A stretch of 37,717 bases of DNA from Acidobacteriaceae bacterium (lineage in GTDB: Bacteria; Acidobacteriota; Terriglobia; Terriglobales; Acidobacteriaceae), in the NCBI GenBank assembly GCA_903970395.1, contig CAJCIM010000067.1:1-37717 (forward strand), in the 5' to 3' direction. Below the pieces are notes generated by a model. The model worked only from the letters and a program-made list of their open reading frames with translations. It made no database searches and was not told the DNA's origin. Positions 1 through 7,735 of the stretch are shown here, piece after piece. Each line of letters opens with the position of its first letter. Position 1 is the first letter of the stretch. A program made the translations under genes and the position numbers.

Positions 1-2
1 CC

Positions 3-824
3 CTACAGGTGCAACTCTCGCTTCGCCGTCTCGGCAACACGCTCCAGGTCGGCCACCGTCAACACCCGGATCGCCTCACGTTCCATCACGCTCACCCCGA
101 ACCGGTACTGCTCCTCTTCGCTCACCATCGAGATCCTCTCCACAATCGCAGTCAGCTCAAGCTCCGCGCCCTCTACTCGCGCAACACCCTCGCGCAACGC
201 ATTGGCAGAGTACGCCAGCCCCTTCGCGCCCTCTACATCACTCTCCAGCGACACCGCCTGAAACATCCTCACCCGCCCATTGCGATATCCGCAGTCGATC
301 TTCAGCGGATCGCCCGCCTGCGTGTACTGCGCTGCAACAATCCTCTTCCGCATCAGCCTCCATGCACCGGCACGCTCGAACGCTGTCCGCATCTCGCTCA
401 CAATCGCAGCGCGTCCACTCTGCCTGCGTCGTCCGCTCTCACTCTTCAGCGGCTCTACATACATCCGCAGCAGCTGCTCCATCTCGGCAGGCACGCTCTC
501 CGCAAGCGTTCCGCGCATCTCGGTCAACTGCACGCTGTTAGAGAGCGTATCCTCCAGCGTCTCCAGCACCGGCTTGGCGTTCACCTTCAACTCCACGCCG
601 CCGCGCAGCCGTTGCGCAATCTCCGCCTCCAGCGACTCCAGCATGGACACGTCCGCGCCCGGATCGATGCAGCGCACGCGGCTCCAGTCGCGCGTAAACC
701 GCACCGTCACCGAACCATGCGGCCCGGGCTCGCGCAACAGCACACCGATGTTCGCGAACTCTCCCTTCACCACATCCGGCACATACCGCACCAGGGAGAA
801 CTCACACTGCAATCGCTCTGCCAC
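3..824 (-). CDS. DUF3037 domain protein
   Basis: A 273-aa protein whose first ~120 residues resemble DUF3037 (segment FSLVRYVPDVVKGEFANIG, then VLLRE), a family of unknown function often encoded beside HipA-like kinases. The rest is charged and helical with no motif I recognise. The start is taken as the GTG at 824 because GGAGG lies about 7 nt upstream and the domain begins almost at once; a longer in-frame reading to 941 would run deep into the oxygenase gene. The upstream oxygenase gene stops at 827, so translation is probably coupled. It is the last gene visible in the minus-strand run; what follows lies outside the window. Family assignment is from recognition; function is unknown. Confidence 0.8.
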   Translation of the reverse strand: MAERLQCEFSLVRYVPDVVKGEFANIGVLLREPGPHGSVTVRFTRDWSRVRCIDPGADVSMLESLEAEIAQRLRGGVELKVNAKPVLETLEDTLSNSVQLTEMRGTLAESVPAEMEQLLRMYVEPLKSESGRRRQSGRAAIVSEMRTAFERAGAWRLMRKRIVAAQYTQAGDPLKIDCGYRNGRVRMFQAVSLESDVEGAKGLAYSANALREGVARVEGAELELTAIVERISMVSEEEQYRFGVSVMEREAIRVLTVADLERVAETAKRELHL

Positions 825-826
825 GT

Positions 827-1822
827 CTACCTCCACTCCGGGTTGTAGTCCCAACGCGTCGGACGCATCGACATATACTGCACCACCCGCGGCCTGCTCG
901 CACGGTTCGGACTGCTGCCATGCGGCAACGACTGGTGCCACAGTACAAGATCACCGCGCCCCGCCGCGATCGGCTCCGCCTGCAACGTGCGCAGCGCCTC
1001 CGCTCGCGCATCGACGCCCACAGGCAGCGCATCGAGCCACTCACCAAGCTTCTTGTGGAACCCCGGCACACAGCAGAATGCACCCTGCGCCGCCTCAGTC
1101 TCCGCCAGGTACAGGATGCCCTGAATCTCCATATGGTGCGGTCGCGCCAGCGTGCAGTCCCAGTGCAGCCTCGGTCCCGGAAACATCCATCCCGGCCGCT
1201 CCGGCGGATTCAATCCCGCCTGGTCCACCGTCGCCCACATATCCTCGCGTCCCCACAGCTGCGCAAACGCCTTCACCACGCGCGGCGCAAACCGGTTGGC
1301 GACAATCGCCGGATGCCGCAGCAGCGGCACCCATATCGTGTGTCCCAGCGCCTCCGAGTACCAGCTATCCGGATCATCGCGACTCATCCCAAGGTGCTCG
1401 TAGATCGCTAGCTCCGCGGCCTGCGCACTCTCCGCGCTCACCGCCTGCCGCACAATCACATACCCCTGCTCATCCCACTGCGCCAGCTCCGCCTCGCTCA
1501 AACCCTCAACACTATCCAACGACTCGATCGGCGAGCCAACCCTCTCGCCCGACAGCGCTCGCCGCAGCCTTTCGCGTTCACTCTCTGCAGAGCCGTCACC
1601 CGTCAGCGCAACGACCCACGCCTCAAACACTTCGTATGACGGCCGCTCCGTATTCAGATACCGCAGCACCTCAAGGTTGTTCAACCCCAACCCGGCCAAC
1701 AGTGTGCTCTGCAGGTCCCACGGCAGCATAGCGCCGGACGAAGCGCCGTGCAGCGTCTGCTGCCAGAAGGCATGCAACGCTTCGATGTGCAGCCCCGTCG
1801 TGTGCTCCTGCACCGCACTCAC
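827..1822 (-). CDS. Phytanoyl-CoA dioxygenase (PhyH)-like 2-oxoglutarate oxygenase
   Basis: A 331-aa protein of the PhyH branch of Fe(II)/2-oxoglutarate oxygenases. The iron triad is visible: H220 and D222 in LHWDC, and H301 in SLPHGSS (H296 is an alternative). An arginine near 312 fits 2-oxoglutarate binding. Residues 1-110 form an extra helical N-terminal part. The GTG start at 1822 is supported by GGAGGT 8-9 nt upstream. It follows the HipA-like kinase by 33 nt and ends 2 nt before the DUF3037 gene, so all three probably share one mRNA. The substrate cannot be read from sequence; PhyH enzymes hydroxylate lipids, small metabolites and amino-acid derivatives. Fold call is firm, role open. 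Confidence 0.85.
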   Translation of the reverse strand: MSAVQEHTTGLHIEALHAFWQQTLHGASSGAMLPWDLQSTLLAGLGLNNLEVLRYLNTERPSYEVFEAWVVALTGDGSAESERERLRRALSGERVGSPIESLDSVEGLSEAELAQWDEQGYVIVRQAVSAESAQAAELAIYEHLGMSRDDPDSWYSEALGHTIWVPLLRHPAIVANRFAPRVVKAFAQLWGREDMWATVDQAGLNPPERPGWMFPGPRLHWDCTLARPHHMEIQGILYLAETEAAQGAFCCVPGFHKKLGEWLDALPVGVDARAEALRTLQAEPIAAGRGDLVLWHQSLPHGSSPNRASRPRVVQYMSMRPTRWDYNPEWR

Positions 1823-1855
1823 CCTGCCCGACCTCCATCGTTCATCCTTGCAACG

Positions 1856-2716
1856 CTACATGATAAATCCGCCGGCATGTGACCTCTGCGGAGCCGCAAC
1901 CTCGACCATCCCCTCCACCGTGCCCCACTTTGGGAACGGCTCCCTATCGGAGTCGCGAAACGCCGTGATCAACTCTCGCACCTTCGATCGCCTCTTCAGC
2001 ATCGTCTCCATCAACGCCTCGATCAGCCGCGTATCCCCGCCGTACCACTCCGGCGGCACCTCCTCGGCGATCCGCCACAACGCCTCCGCCGGAAAACTCT
2101 CCACGCGGCTCAGCCAGGGCTCAAAGCTCTTCCATCCCGTCACACCGCAGTACACCACGTTGCGCGGATACACGCCTCGCAGTGTCGAGTCTGGAAAGCT
2201 CCAGTCGCCCGCGTTGAAGCAGTATCCCTGGTCGATAAACACCGCACGATACCGTCGCTCCCTCGGCCTGCGTTCAAACACCGCCTGCCGTCCGTTGCAG
2301 TTGCCTGTCCACTTGTCGACGATCAGCATCCCCGCAAACTCATGCAGGTTCTTTACCTCGTCCATCTGCGACTCCGGCAGATAGTCCACCACCTGCCCCG
2401 GCATCAGCCCACCGACAAACTGGCTTCCAAACTGCAGTCCCGGCGCACACCGCACGCGCTCACCGCGGTCGCTCACCGTCATGCCCGGCGAGTGCTCGAT
2501 CAGCCACTCGCTCACATCCACCACGTCCGTCCTCGGCACCGTCAGCCCAATCGCCTCCGCGATCCGCGTCGCAATCAGTTCGTTCGCCAGCACGCGCAGA
2601 TGCTGCGGATTGTTTTTGAACTTCACCACCCACAGGTTGCCATCTCCGCCCAGCATCAGCTGGCTCTGCGCGCCACCGCGCATCGGTCGAATCGTCTGCA
2701 CCGCCGTCACTGCCAC
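1856..2716 (-). CDS. HipA-like kinase (HipA_2 family)
   Basis: A ~286-aa protein resembling the HipA-like kinases that co-occur with DUF3037. Kinase-like features, counted from the chosen start: K32 in LWVVKF as the nucleotide-binding lysine, E46 in LANELIA as its partner, D134 and N139 in VDKWTGNCNG as catalytic loop, and D162 in FIDQGYCF as metal-binding motif. The usual NxDR reads NCNGR and DHG reads DQG, so activity may be altered. The GTG at 2716 is chosen for GGAGG 9 nt upstream; TTG at 2737 and GTG at 2710 are alternatives. No antitoxin-like DNA-binding gene is adjacent, unlike hipBA at 9010-10570. It lies between the terminase and PhyH genes in one tight operon. The target is unknown. 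Confidence 0.8.
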   Translation of the reverse strand: MAVTAVQTIRPMRGGAQSQLMLGGDGNLWVVKFKNNPQHLRVLANELIATRIAEAIGLTVPRTDVVDVSEWLIEHSPGMTVSDRGERVRCAPGLQFGSQFVGGLMPGQVVDYLPESQMDEVKNLHEFAGMLIVDKWTGNCNGRQAVFERRPRERRYRAVFIDQGYCFNAGDWSFPDSTLRGVYPRNVVYCGVTGWKSFEPWLSRVESFPAEALWRIAEEVPPEWYGGDTRLIEALMETMLKRRSKVRELITAFRDSDREPFPKWGTVEGMVEVAAPQRSHAGGFIM

Positions 2717-2772
2717 GCTCAGCCGCCTCCATGCCAAACCTTATCGCAACTCGCAGCGTGGCGCACAGTGCA

Positions 2773-4272
2773 TCATCGTCGCCGCGTCTCCAGCAATCTG
2801 GCACGCACCGCCTGACCAATCGCCATCGCCATCACCAGGTCATCGTGCGCTCCACCTGCCGCGCCGCTCCTGCCCTGCTCATTCGCAACAAACGTCCTGC
2901 ACTCGCTCAGCAACCGCCGGCTCATGAACCTCTCCGGCGTCTGCTCCAGCAGTGAGCCCAGCCGCGCAATGATCTCCGGCTTCGATGCCGCCGTCGTCAA
3001 CCAGCCAGCCTCTCTGCCGTCCCGCCACACACGGTTGTACCGCTCATTCGTCTCCAGGTACGCCAGCACCGCCGCGCCATGATTGTTCCTCTCCACCACA
3101 ACTACGGCACGGTTGTACTCGCAGGCCAGTTCAGCGGCGGCCTTCGCCAACTCCGCTGGACGAAGCCTCTGCTGCAGCTCCGCACATTGCAACCCCGTCT
3201 GCACCTCCAGCAGCTGCACCGCGGCATAATCACCCTCAGCACCACCGCCTGCCGAATCGACCGCAACCACGTACTCCTTGCCAGCAACCGGCGGCAGCCA
3301 CACCTGCAGAGCACCTCCCCGCCGCACCTCCCTCGGCGCAGGCGCATCGTTCGCTCGACGCTCCACCGCCGCCACATCGAAGCAGCACGCGCCGCTCACG
3401 CGGAAGCAGCTCTCCGCATCCTCCACAAACTCCTGCGAGCGCAGCTGACCGTAGCTCCGCTCAAGACCACGACGAAATCCAATCTGCTCCGCGCTCAGAC
3501 TATGCCGCGCCACCAGCTCACACTCCTCCGTCGTCAGCAACGCAGCCTCGACCGCCGGCCCACGATACGCAGGCTCCAGCCACCAGGGGAAAAAGTGACG
3601 CACCAGGCCGCCTTCAAATCGCGGGACATCCGAACCCTCGCACCACTCGTCATAGAACGCCCCTTGCGCCCCGTTCGGCGTGCTCTCCAAAACCAGTTCA
3701 CCGTCGACAGCTAACGCAGCCCTCAGTCCCGCAAGGACCTCACCCGCGTTCCCCGGCCAGCGGCTCACCTCGCTGCAGTGCAGGTTCTGCAGCGTCAACC
3801 CTCGTCCAACACCCTCGTCAAATGCGCTCGCAATCCGGAACTCACTGTCCAATCGTGGAAACAGCATCTGCCCCACATTCGCGCGGCTGCGGCGCAGTGG
3901 CCCATTGCGCAGTTCTGGGGGAAGCTCCTCCCACATCCGCTGCACAATCCGAAAGATCGACTCTGCCGCCGACCGCGTATGCGCAACCTGCAGAGTCACT
4001 GTGCCAGGCCGCGTGATCGTCTTCAGAAAGAAGCGCGCCGCAATCCACGTCGTGATACCCATCTGCCTGGCCTTCAGAACGATGTTCTGACGCCCTCTGC
4101 GTTGCTCAAAGCTGCGTTGCGCGGCATTCGCGATCAGTGGCACGGTGCCACCATTACGGTGCCTGATCCGCAACAGCTCTTCCGCGGTGGCCACTGTCTG
4201 CCCCGGCTTCTCCTCCATCAATCTGCCTGACTCTACTAACGACTCAAACGCATCCACTCTCACCCCCTGCAC
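2773..4272 (-). CDS. Phage-type terminase large subunit (lone)
   Basis: A 499-aa protein with both parts of a large terminase. ATPase: Walker A-like LKARQMGITT (66-75), Walker B with E168 in LHCSEVSRW, and coupling motif LESTPNG (195-201). RNase H-like nuclease: D339 in VAVDSAGG, E394 in VVVERNNHG, and D477/D478 in AHDDLVMA. All key residues are present. Such proteins pump phage DNA into capsids and cut it, but no portal, capsid or tail gene is visible here. The start is uncertain: GTG at 4272 (used), GTG at 4257 behind AGGGGG, or ATG at 4218. The stop lies 56 nt before the kinase start. It may be a prophage or gene-transfer-agent relic, or a domesticated ATPase-nuclease. Confidence 0.85.
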   Translation of the reverse strand: MQGVRVDAFESLVESGRLMEEKPGQTVATAEELLRIRHRNGGTVPLIANAAQRSFEQRRGRQNIVLKARQMGITTWIAARFFLKTITRPGTVTLQVAHTRSAAESIFRIVQRMWEELPPELRNGPLRRSRANVGQMLFPRLDSEFRIASAFDEGVGRGLTLQNLHCSEVSRWPGNAGEVLAGLRAALAVDGELVLESTPNGAQGAFYDEWCEGSDVPRFEGGLVRHFFPWWLEPAYRGPAVEAALLTTEECELVARHSLSAEQIGFRRGLERSYGQLRSQEFVEDAESCFRVSGACCFDVAAVERRANDAPAPREVRRGGALQVWLPPVAGKEYVVAVDSAGGGAEGDYAAVQLLEVQTGLQCAELQQRLRPAELAKAAAELACEYNRAVVVVERNNHGAAVLAYLETNERYNRVWRDGREAGWLTTAASKPEIIARLGSLLEQTPERFMSRRLLSECRTFVANEQGRSGAAGGAHDDLVMAMAIGQAVRARLLETRRR

Positions 4273-4281
4273 TGTCTTCCC

Positions 4282-4440
4282 TCAGGCAAAAAGGCTCCCC
4301 GCCGTTGCGAGAGAGCCTTTTCCTATGCCACGTTCATCGATTGTCGGCAACGGTGCCTGCGCCATCCCCGGCACACTGTAGCCGGTCACCAACGCCAGCA
4401 GATAAAACACCAGCGTCATACCTCGACTTGCTCCACTCAT
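4282..4440 (-). CDS. Small single-pass membrane peptide
   Basis: A 52-aa open frame with one hydrophobic segment (about residues 9-27, MTLVFYLLALVTGY) and a short polar tail. The ATG at 4440 is preceded by a very good GGAGG 5 nt upstream, which is the main reason to believe it; another ATG at 4467 is in frame. It lies between the 144-aa gene and the terminase, all on minus. The position next to a terminase would suit a phage lysis or membrane peptide, but I recognise no family. Its last ~13 codons coincide with a terminator-like hairpin at 4289-4321, which is odd for a gene in mid-operon. Confidence 0.45.
   Translation of the reverse strand: MSGASRGMTLVFYLLALVTGYSVPGMAQAPLPTIDERGIGKGSLATAGSLFA
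4289..4321 (-). terminator. Terminator-like hairpin before terminase
   Basis: AAAAGGCTC (4289-4297) pairs with GAGCCTTTT (4313-4321), with a further CGC/GCG pairing around a CGTT loop. Read on minus, the stem is followed by a TTTTT run, as in an intrinsic terminator. On plus it also ends in TTTT. It overlaps the 3' end of the 52-aa frame and lies just upstream of the terminase start. Confidence 0.55.
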
Positions 4441-4507
4441 CGCTCCTCCTGCCTTCAAACTCGTCATCCTGAACCTTCCCTATCCCTTCCAGCCCGCCGC
4501 ACAACGG

Positions 4508-4942
4508 CTAAGCGTCAACCTCCAGCTTCTTCAGCGCGGCACTCGCCGAAGCGCCCAGCTTGTCGAAGTCCGTCGCCAGCGTCTCGCCGCTCGAGATCAC
4601 ATCCAGCCAGCTCCCATGCGCCGACACCGCCTCGCCAAAGCTCTTCAGCGCCGCCAACACAGCCGCATCGTCGGCAAAGTCCATTCCCTTCGCCGCATAC
4701 GCCGCGAGCACGGCCTCACTCAAAGCCCGCAGCTCAGTAAACGCAGCCCCACCGTCCTTCACAATCGCACCCGTCAGCGCACCGACGTCGCCCATCACCG
4801 TCACCACCTCCGGCAGCAGCGTCTTCGCATCCGCCTCCACATCCGTGGTGATGGAGATCACCTTGCCAATCTCACCGGCCGCACCGGTAATCTTCTTGCC
4901 CAGCCACTCAAAACCCTTCACGACATCACTGAAGATATTCAT
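4508..4942 (-). CDS. Unknown 144-aa helical protein
   Basis: An alanine-rich, predicted mostly helical protein with amphipathic repeats and no signal peptide or clear membrane segment. The ATG at 4942 is used; a GTG directly upstream at 4945 would also fit the GGAG-rich leader about 10 nt before. I recognise no family. It is first in the minus-strand run that leads to the terminase, so a phage-derived structural or accessory role is possible but rests on position only. The opposite strand carries the next genes from 5049, so a promoter is expected in 4943-5048. Confidence 0.65.
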   Translation of the reverse strand: MNIFSDVVKGFEWLGKKITGAAGEIGKVISITTDVEADAKTLLPEVVTVMGDVGALTGAIVKDGGAAFTELRALSEAVLAAYAAKGMDFADDAAVLAALKSFGEAVSAHGSWLDVISSGETLATDFDKLGASASAALKKLEVDA

Positions 4943-5048
4943 CACGATTGCTCTCTCCTCCCGTATCCGGGCACCTCTAAAAATCCTGTCGTCGTCCTGC
5001 TACCATCTCCATGTGCACCTTGAAGAAGCGCACACCCGAAAGGCACCC

Positions 5049-5276
5049 ATGGACTCCAACAGCACCACCGCTACGCGTCGCTCCGAAGACATCGCTCTCG
5101 ACCTCCTCAAGTTCGTCGCCACACACGCCAACCTCGGCAGCAAGTCCGCAGCCTCGACTCCCGGCTTTGGCGTTCCTTCCACCGCGAAGACCGAAGACCA
5201 GGTCGCGCAGATCTTCGACCTCTACGCGCGCTGCCGCGAGGCCGTCGAAGCCCCCACACCCTCCAAAGGCAAGTAG
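5049..5276 (+). CDS. Unknown 75-aa protein
   Basis: A small soluble protein (begins MDSNSTTATRRSEDIALDLL) with two predicted helices, residues 11-25 and about 51-66 (VAQIFDLYARCREAV), joined by a Gly/Ser-rich linker. The ATG at 5049 has AAAGG 6 nt upstream. Its stop (5274-5276) is one base before the start of the dehydrogenase at 5278, so the two are probably translated together. I recognise no family; helper or regulator of the dehydrogenase is only a guess from position. Confidence 0.7.
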   Translation: MDSNSTTATRRSEDIALDLLKFVATHANLGSKSAASTPGFGVPSTAKTEDQVAQIFDLYARCREAVEAPTPSKGK

Positions 5277-5277
5277 C

Positions 5278-6363
5278 ATGGCCGCTCTGCGCGTCGCCGT
5301 CATAGGCGCCGGCGCCTTCGGGCGCAATCACCTTCGCGTCTATCGCGAGCTGGAACTGGCCCACCCCGGCCTCGTCCAGCTCTCCGCCGTCGTCGACGCC
5401 GACGAGCAGCGCCGCCTCGCCTTCGCCGAGCAGTACAGCATTCCCGCCTTCGCCACCGTCGACGATCTCCTCTGCACCGCACTCGATCTCGACGCCGCAT
5501 CCGTCTGCGTCCCCACCATCCACCACGCCGCCGTCGCAGAGTTGCTCCTGCTCTCCGGCGTCGATGTCCTCATTGAAAAGCCCTTCGCCGCCACGCTCGC
5601 AGAAGCTGACTCTCTACTTGCGCTAGCAGAAAAGCACAGCCGCGTCATCGCCGTCGGCCATTTAGAACGCTTCAACCCCGCCGTCACCGCCACGCTCGCA
5701 GTGCTCAACAAGCCCATGTTCTTTGAGGCCCACCGCCTCAGCATCTTCACCCCGCGCTCTCTCGACGTCGACGTCGTCCTCGACCTCATGATCCACGACC
5801 TCGACATCGTCCTCTCGCTCACCAACTCCCCCGTGCGTGAGGTCCGTGCCGTCGGCATCCCCATCCTCTCCCGCAAGGCCGACATCGCCAACGTCCGCGT
5901 CGAGTTCGAATCCGGCTGCGTCGCCAACTTCACCGCCAGCCGCATCTCCACCGAGCAGGTCCGCAAGCTCCGGCTCTTCCAGCCGCACCAGTACCTCTCG
6001 CTCGACTTCGCCCGCCAGGAGCTGCTCTCCATCGACGTAGACCCGCGCCTCGTCGCAGGCCTCGCCGCCGTCGCCGACAACCCACAGCTCGCCGCACAGT
6101 TCTTCGCACAAGCGTCGGCAACATCACGCGAAGCCTCGTCTGACATAGAAACGACGGCTCACCCAACCGCCGGCTTCTCCCTCACCAAGGCCGACATCCC
6201 CAAAGGCGAACCCCTGCGCCTCGAAATAGAAGACTTCCTCCAGGCCGTGCAGCACCGCACCACGCCACGCGTCTCCGGCGAAGCCGCCCGCGCCGCGCTC
6301 GCACTCGCCCTGGAGATCAACACCCACATCGCCGCCCACACCCAGCGCGCCGGCCTGGCCTAG
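5278..6363 (+). CDS. Gfo/Idh/MocA family NAD(P)-dependent dehydrogenase
   Basis: A 361-aa protein. The N-terminal Rossmann fold starts with AVIGAGAFGRNHLRVY (GxGxxG), followed by the family EKP motif in VLIEKPF and the motif GHLERFNPA. The C-terminal half has MIHDLDIVLSL, where the histidine pair region normally sits. These enzymes oxidise or reduce sugar-type substrates with NAD(P). Its sequence style resembles members near lipid A and nucleotide-sugar genes (UDP-GlcNAc 3-dehydrogenase, GnnA type), but no such gene is adjacent, so the substrate is left open. It ends just before a strong hairpin terminator at 6372-6391 that separates it from the converging lipoprotein gene. Confidence 0.88.
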   Translation: MAALRVAVIGAGAFGRNHLRVYRELELAHPGLVQLSAVVDADEQRRLAFAEQYSIPAFATVDDLLCTALDLDAASVCVPTIHHAAVAELLLLSGVDVLIEKPFAATLAEADSLLALAEKHSRVIAVGHLERFNPAVTATLAVLNKPMFFEAHRLSIFTPRSLDVDVVLDLMIHDLDIVLSLTNSPVREVRAVGIPILSRKADIANVRVEFESGCVANFTASRISTEQVRKLRLFQPHQYLSLDFARQELLSIDVDPRLVAGLAAVADNPQLAAQFFAQASATSREASSDIETTAHPTAGFSLTKADIPKGEPLRLEIEDFLQAVQHRTTPRVSGEAARAALALALEINTHIAAHTQRAGLA

Positions 6364-6371
6364 CAACAAAA

Positions 6372-6391
6372 AGGCGACCCAAAGGTCGCCT
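6372..6391. terminator. Bidirectional terminator between converging genes
   Basis: AGGCGACC (6372-6379), loop CAAA, GGTCGCCT (6384-6391): a perfect 8-bp stem. On minus it is followed by TTTTTG, a good intrinsic terminator for the lipoprotein gene; on plus a CT-rich tail follows the dehydrogenase stop at 6363. Confidence 0.85.
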
Positions 6392-6408
6392 CTCTTCTAC
6401 TCTCTGCC

Positions 6409-7302
6409 TCATTCCATCTTCTTCACCGTCGCGGTATCCGGAATCTTCAATTCAAACTGATCGCTGTCGAACGGCTGGTTCAGCGTCAGCTTCGTCACGT
6501 TGATCTTCAGCGTGTACTCATCCAGCGGCCGCTTGATCGTGATCAACGTCGGAAACTGCTCCGTCCCATACGCCTGGTACGCCTCGTATGTGGCCTGCGT
6601 CACAATCTGGCCATGGTCGTCGTAGATGTCCTGCTGAAACGGCAGCATATTCACGCGGCTGATGTGCACAATGCGCACCGGCTGAAGAATGTGGTCCGTC
6701 ACCGTCTTCGAGATCCTCAAGTCGTAGTCCGGCTCTTCGATCGCTGGCTGGTGCTTGGTTGGCGGCTCCAGCACCCGCGTCGACTCCTCCAGCGAAACAT
6801 ACTCATTGTCCTTCACGCCCGGCACCAGCAGCGAGTCCAGAAACACCGGCGGCCGCAGGTTCTCTACCCCATTCTTCGACGGCGTCTTCACCACATTCGA
6901 CCCCGTCATCCACACATCGCCATGGCCCGCCGTCGCATGGACCAGCGTGAAGGTGTCCGCATTGCCCACCACATCCAGCGCGCGAGATCCAATCACCGGC
7001 AGCTGCAGAATCACCCGCACATCTGACGGTTTCTGGATGAAAATATACCCCTTGAACGAGGTGTACTCCGTGACCTTGCCTTCCTTCGATCCACCGACGC
7101 TCGCCGTCACCAGCACCTGCAGGTTCAGCGTCTTCATCGCATCGTCGCGGTCCGAAAGGATCTTCTCCAGCGTCTCCACGGACGCGCTCCGGTACACATC
7201 CGGAGCCTGTGTCCTCTGCACCATACGCGTCGTCGAAAAACAGCCGGTCGTTCCGGCCGTCAGTCCCAACAACATCATCGACATCGCACAACATTTCAGC
7301 AT
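6409..7302 (-). CDS. Predicted lipoprotein, LolA/LolB-like
   Basis: A 297-aa exported protein. The N-terminus has a hydrophobic segment ending in GLTAGTTGC, a tolerable lipobox with the cysteine near residue 21, so attachment to the periplasmic side of a membrane is likely. The body alternates short strands and looks like the DUF4292/LolA-LolB beta-sheet group (for example FKGYIFIQKPSDVRVILQL), which binds lipid or lipoprotein; this is fold-level inference. AGGA lies ~10 nt before the ATG, and a TATACT -10 candidate is at 7318-7323 on minus. The gene stands alone, transcribed toward the terminator at 6372-6391. Confidence 0.75.
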   Translation of the reverse strand: MLKCCAMSMMLLGLTAGTTGCFSTTRMVQRTQAPDVYRSASVETLEKILSDRDDAMKTLNLQVLVTASVGGSKEGKVTEYTSFKGYIFIQKPSDVRVILQLPVIGSRALDVVGNADTFTLVHATAGHGDVWMTGSNVVKTPSKNGVENLRPPVFLDSLLVPGVKDNEYVSLEESTRVLEPPTKHQPAIEEPDYDLRISKTVTDHILQPVRIVHISRVNMLPFQQDIYDDHGQIVTQATYEAYQAYGTEQFPTLITIKRPLDEYTLKINVTKLTLNQPFDSDQFELKIPDTATVKKME

Positions 7303-7735
7303 TCAGACAATTTCCTAAGTATATCGACTCTCCAAGTCCCTCGTTCGATTCATACAATCGCACTTTGCCAACGGACTCAACACCTGCAACCCACCAACAC
7401 CCAACACTTACGTATCGGTCGGTACATAGCTGGTTTTGCTGCTTGTCTTCCTCTGCGCCCTCTGCGTTAACGCTTTTCCCGTAGCAAGAGCCGGGGTCTC
7501 CAGCGGACGTTTTCTGTCCGCCGGGGTGGGAGAGCCGAAAGCGCGAGCGTACCCACCGCACAAACAGAGAGGGAGACCCCGTGGAGTCTCCCGTATTTCC
7601 TCTACTTCTTCAGAATATCAGTTTGGACTTAATGAATGTGTTTTTATCTTTTGACTCACAAGTACCTTCCAATCATAGACTTGCCGAGCTGCCAAAGCCT
7701 CGCCCCTCTTGACAGCAATCAGCACCTTAGCCGAT
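7303..7735. other. Intergenic region with competing inverted repeats
   Basis: No convincing gene in 433 bp. It contains GGGGTCTCC (7493-7501), which can pair with GGAGACCCC (7572-7580), while GGGAGAC (7571-7577) can instead pair with GTCTCCC (7586-7592); the two pairings exclude each other. A third hairpin, GCGGAC/GTCCGC (7503-7521), is nested and followed by GGTGGGAGAGC (7525-7535), a string found again at 31515-31525. The 3' end (7610-7670) is AT-rich. On minus this is the trailer of the sigma-like gene and leader of the lipoprotein gene. Confidence 0.6.

Noticed and set aside
280-1731. Long plus-strand open frame of 483 codons
   Set aside because: It is antisense to the oxygenase and DUF3037 genes, rich in Pro, Ser, Arg and Ala with no motif; such frames are common opposite GC-rich genes.
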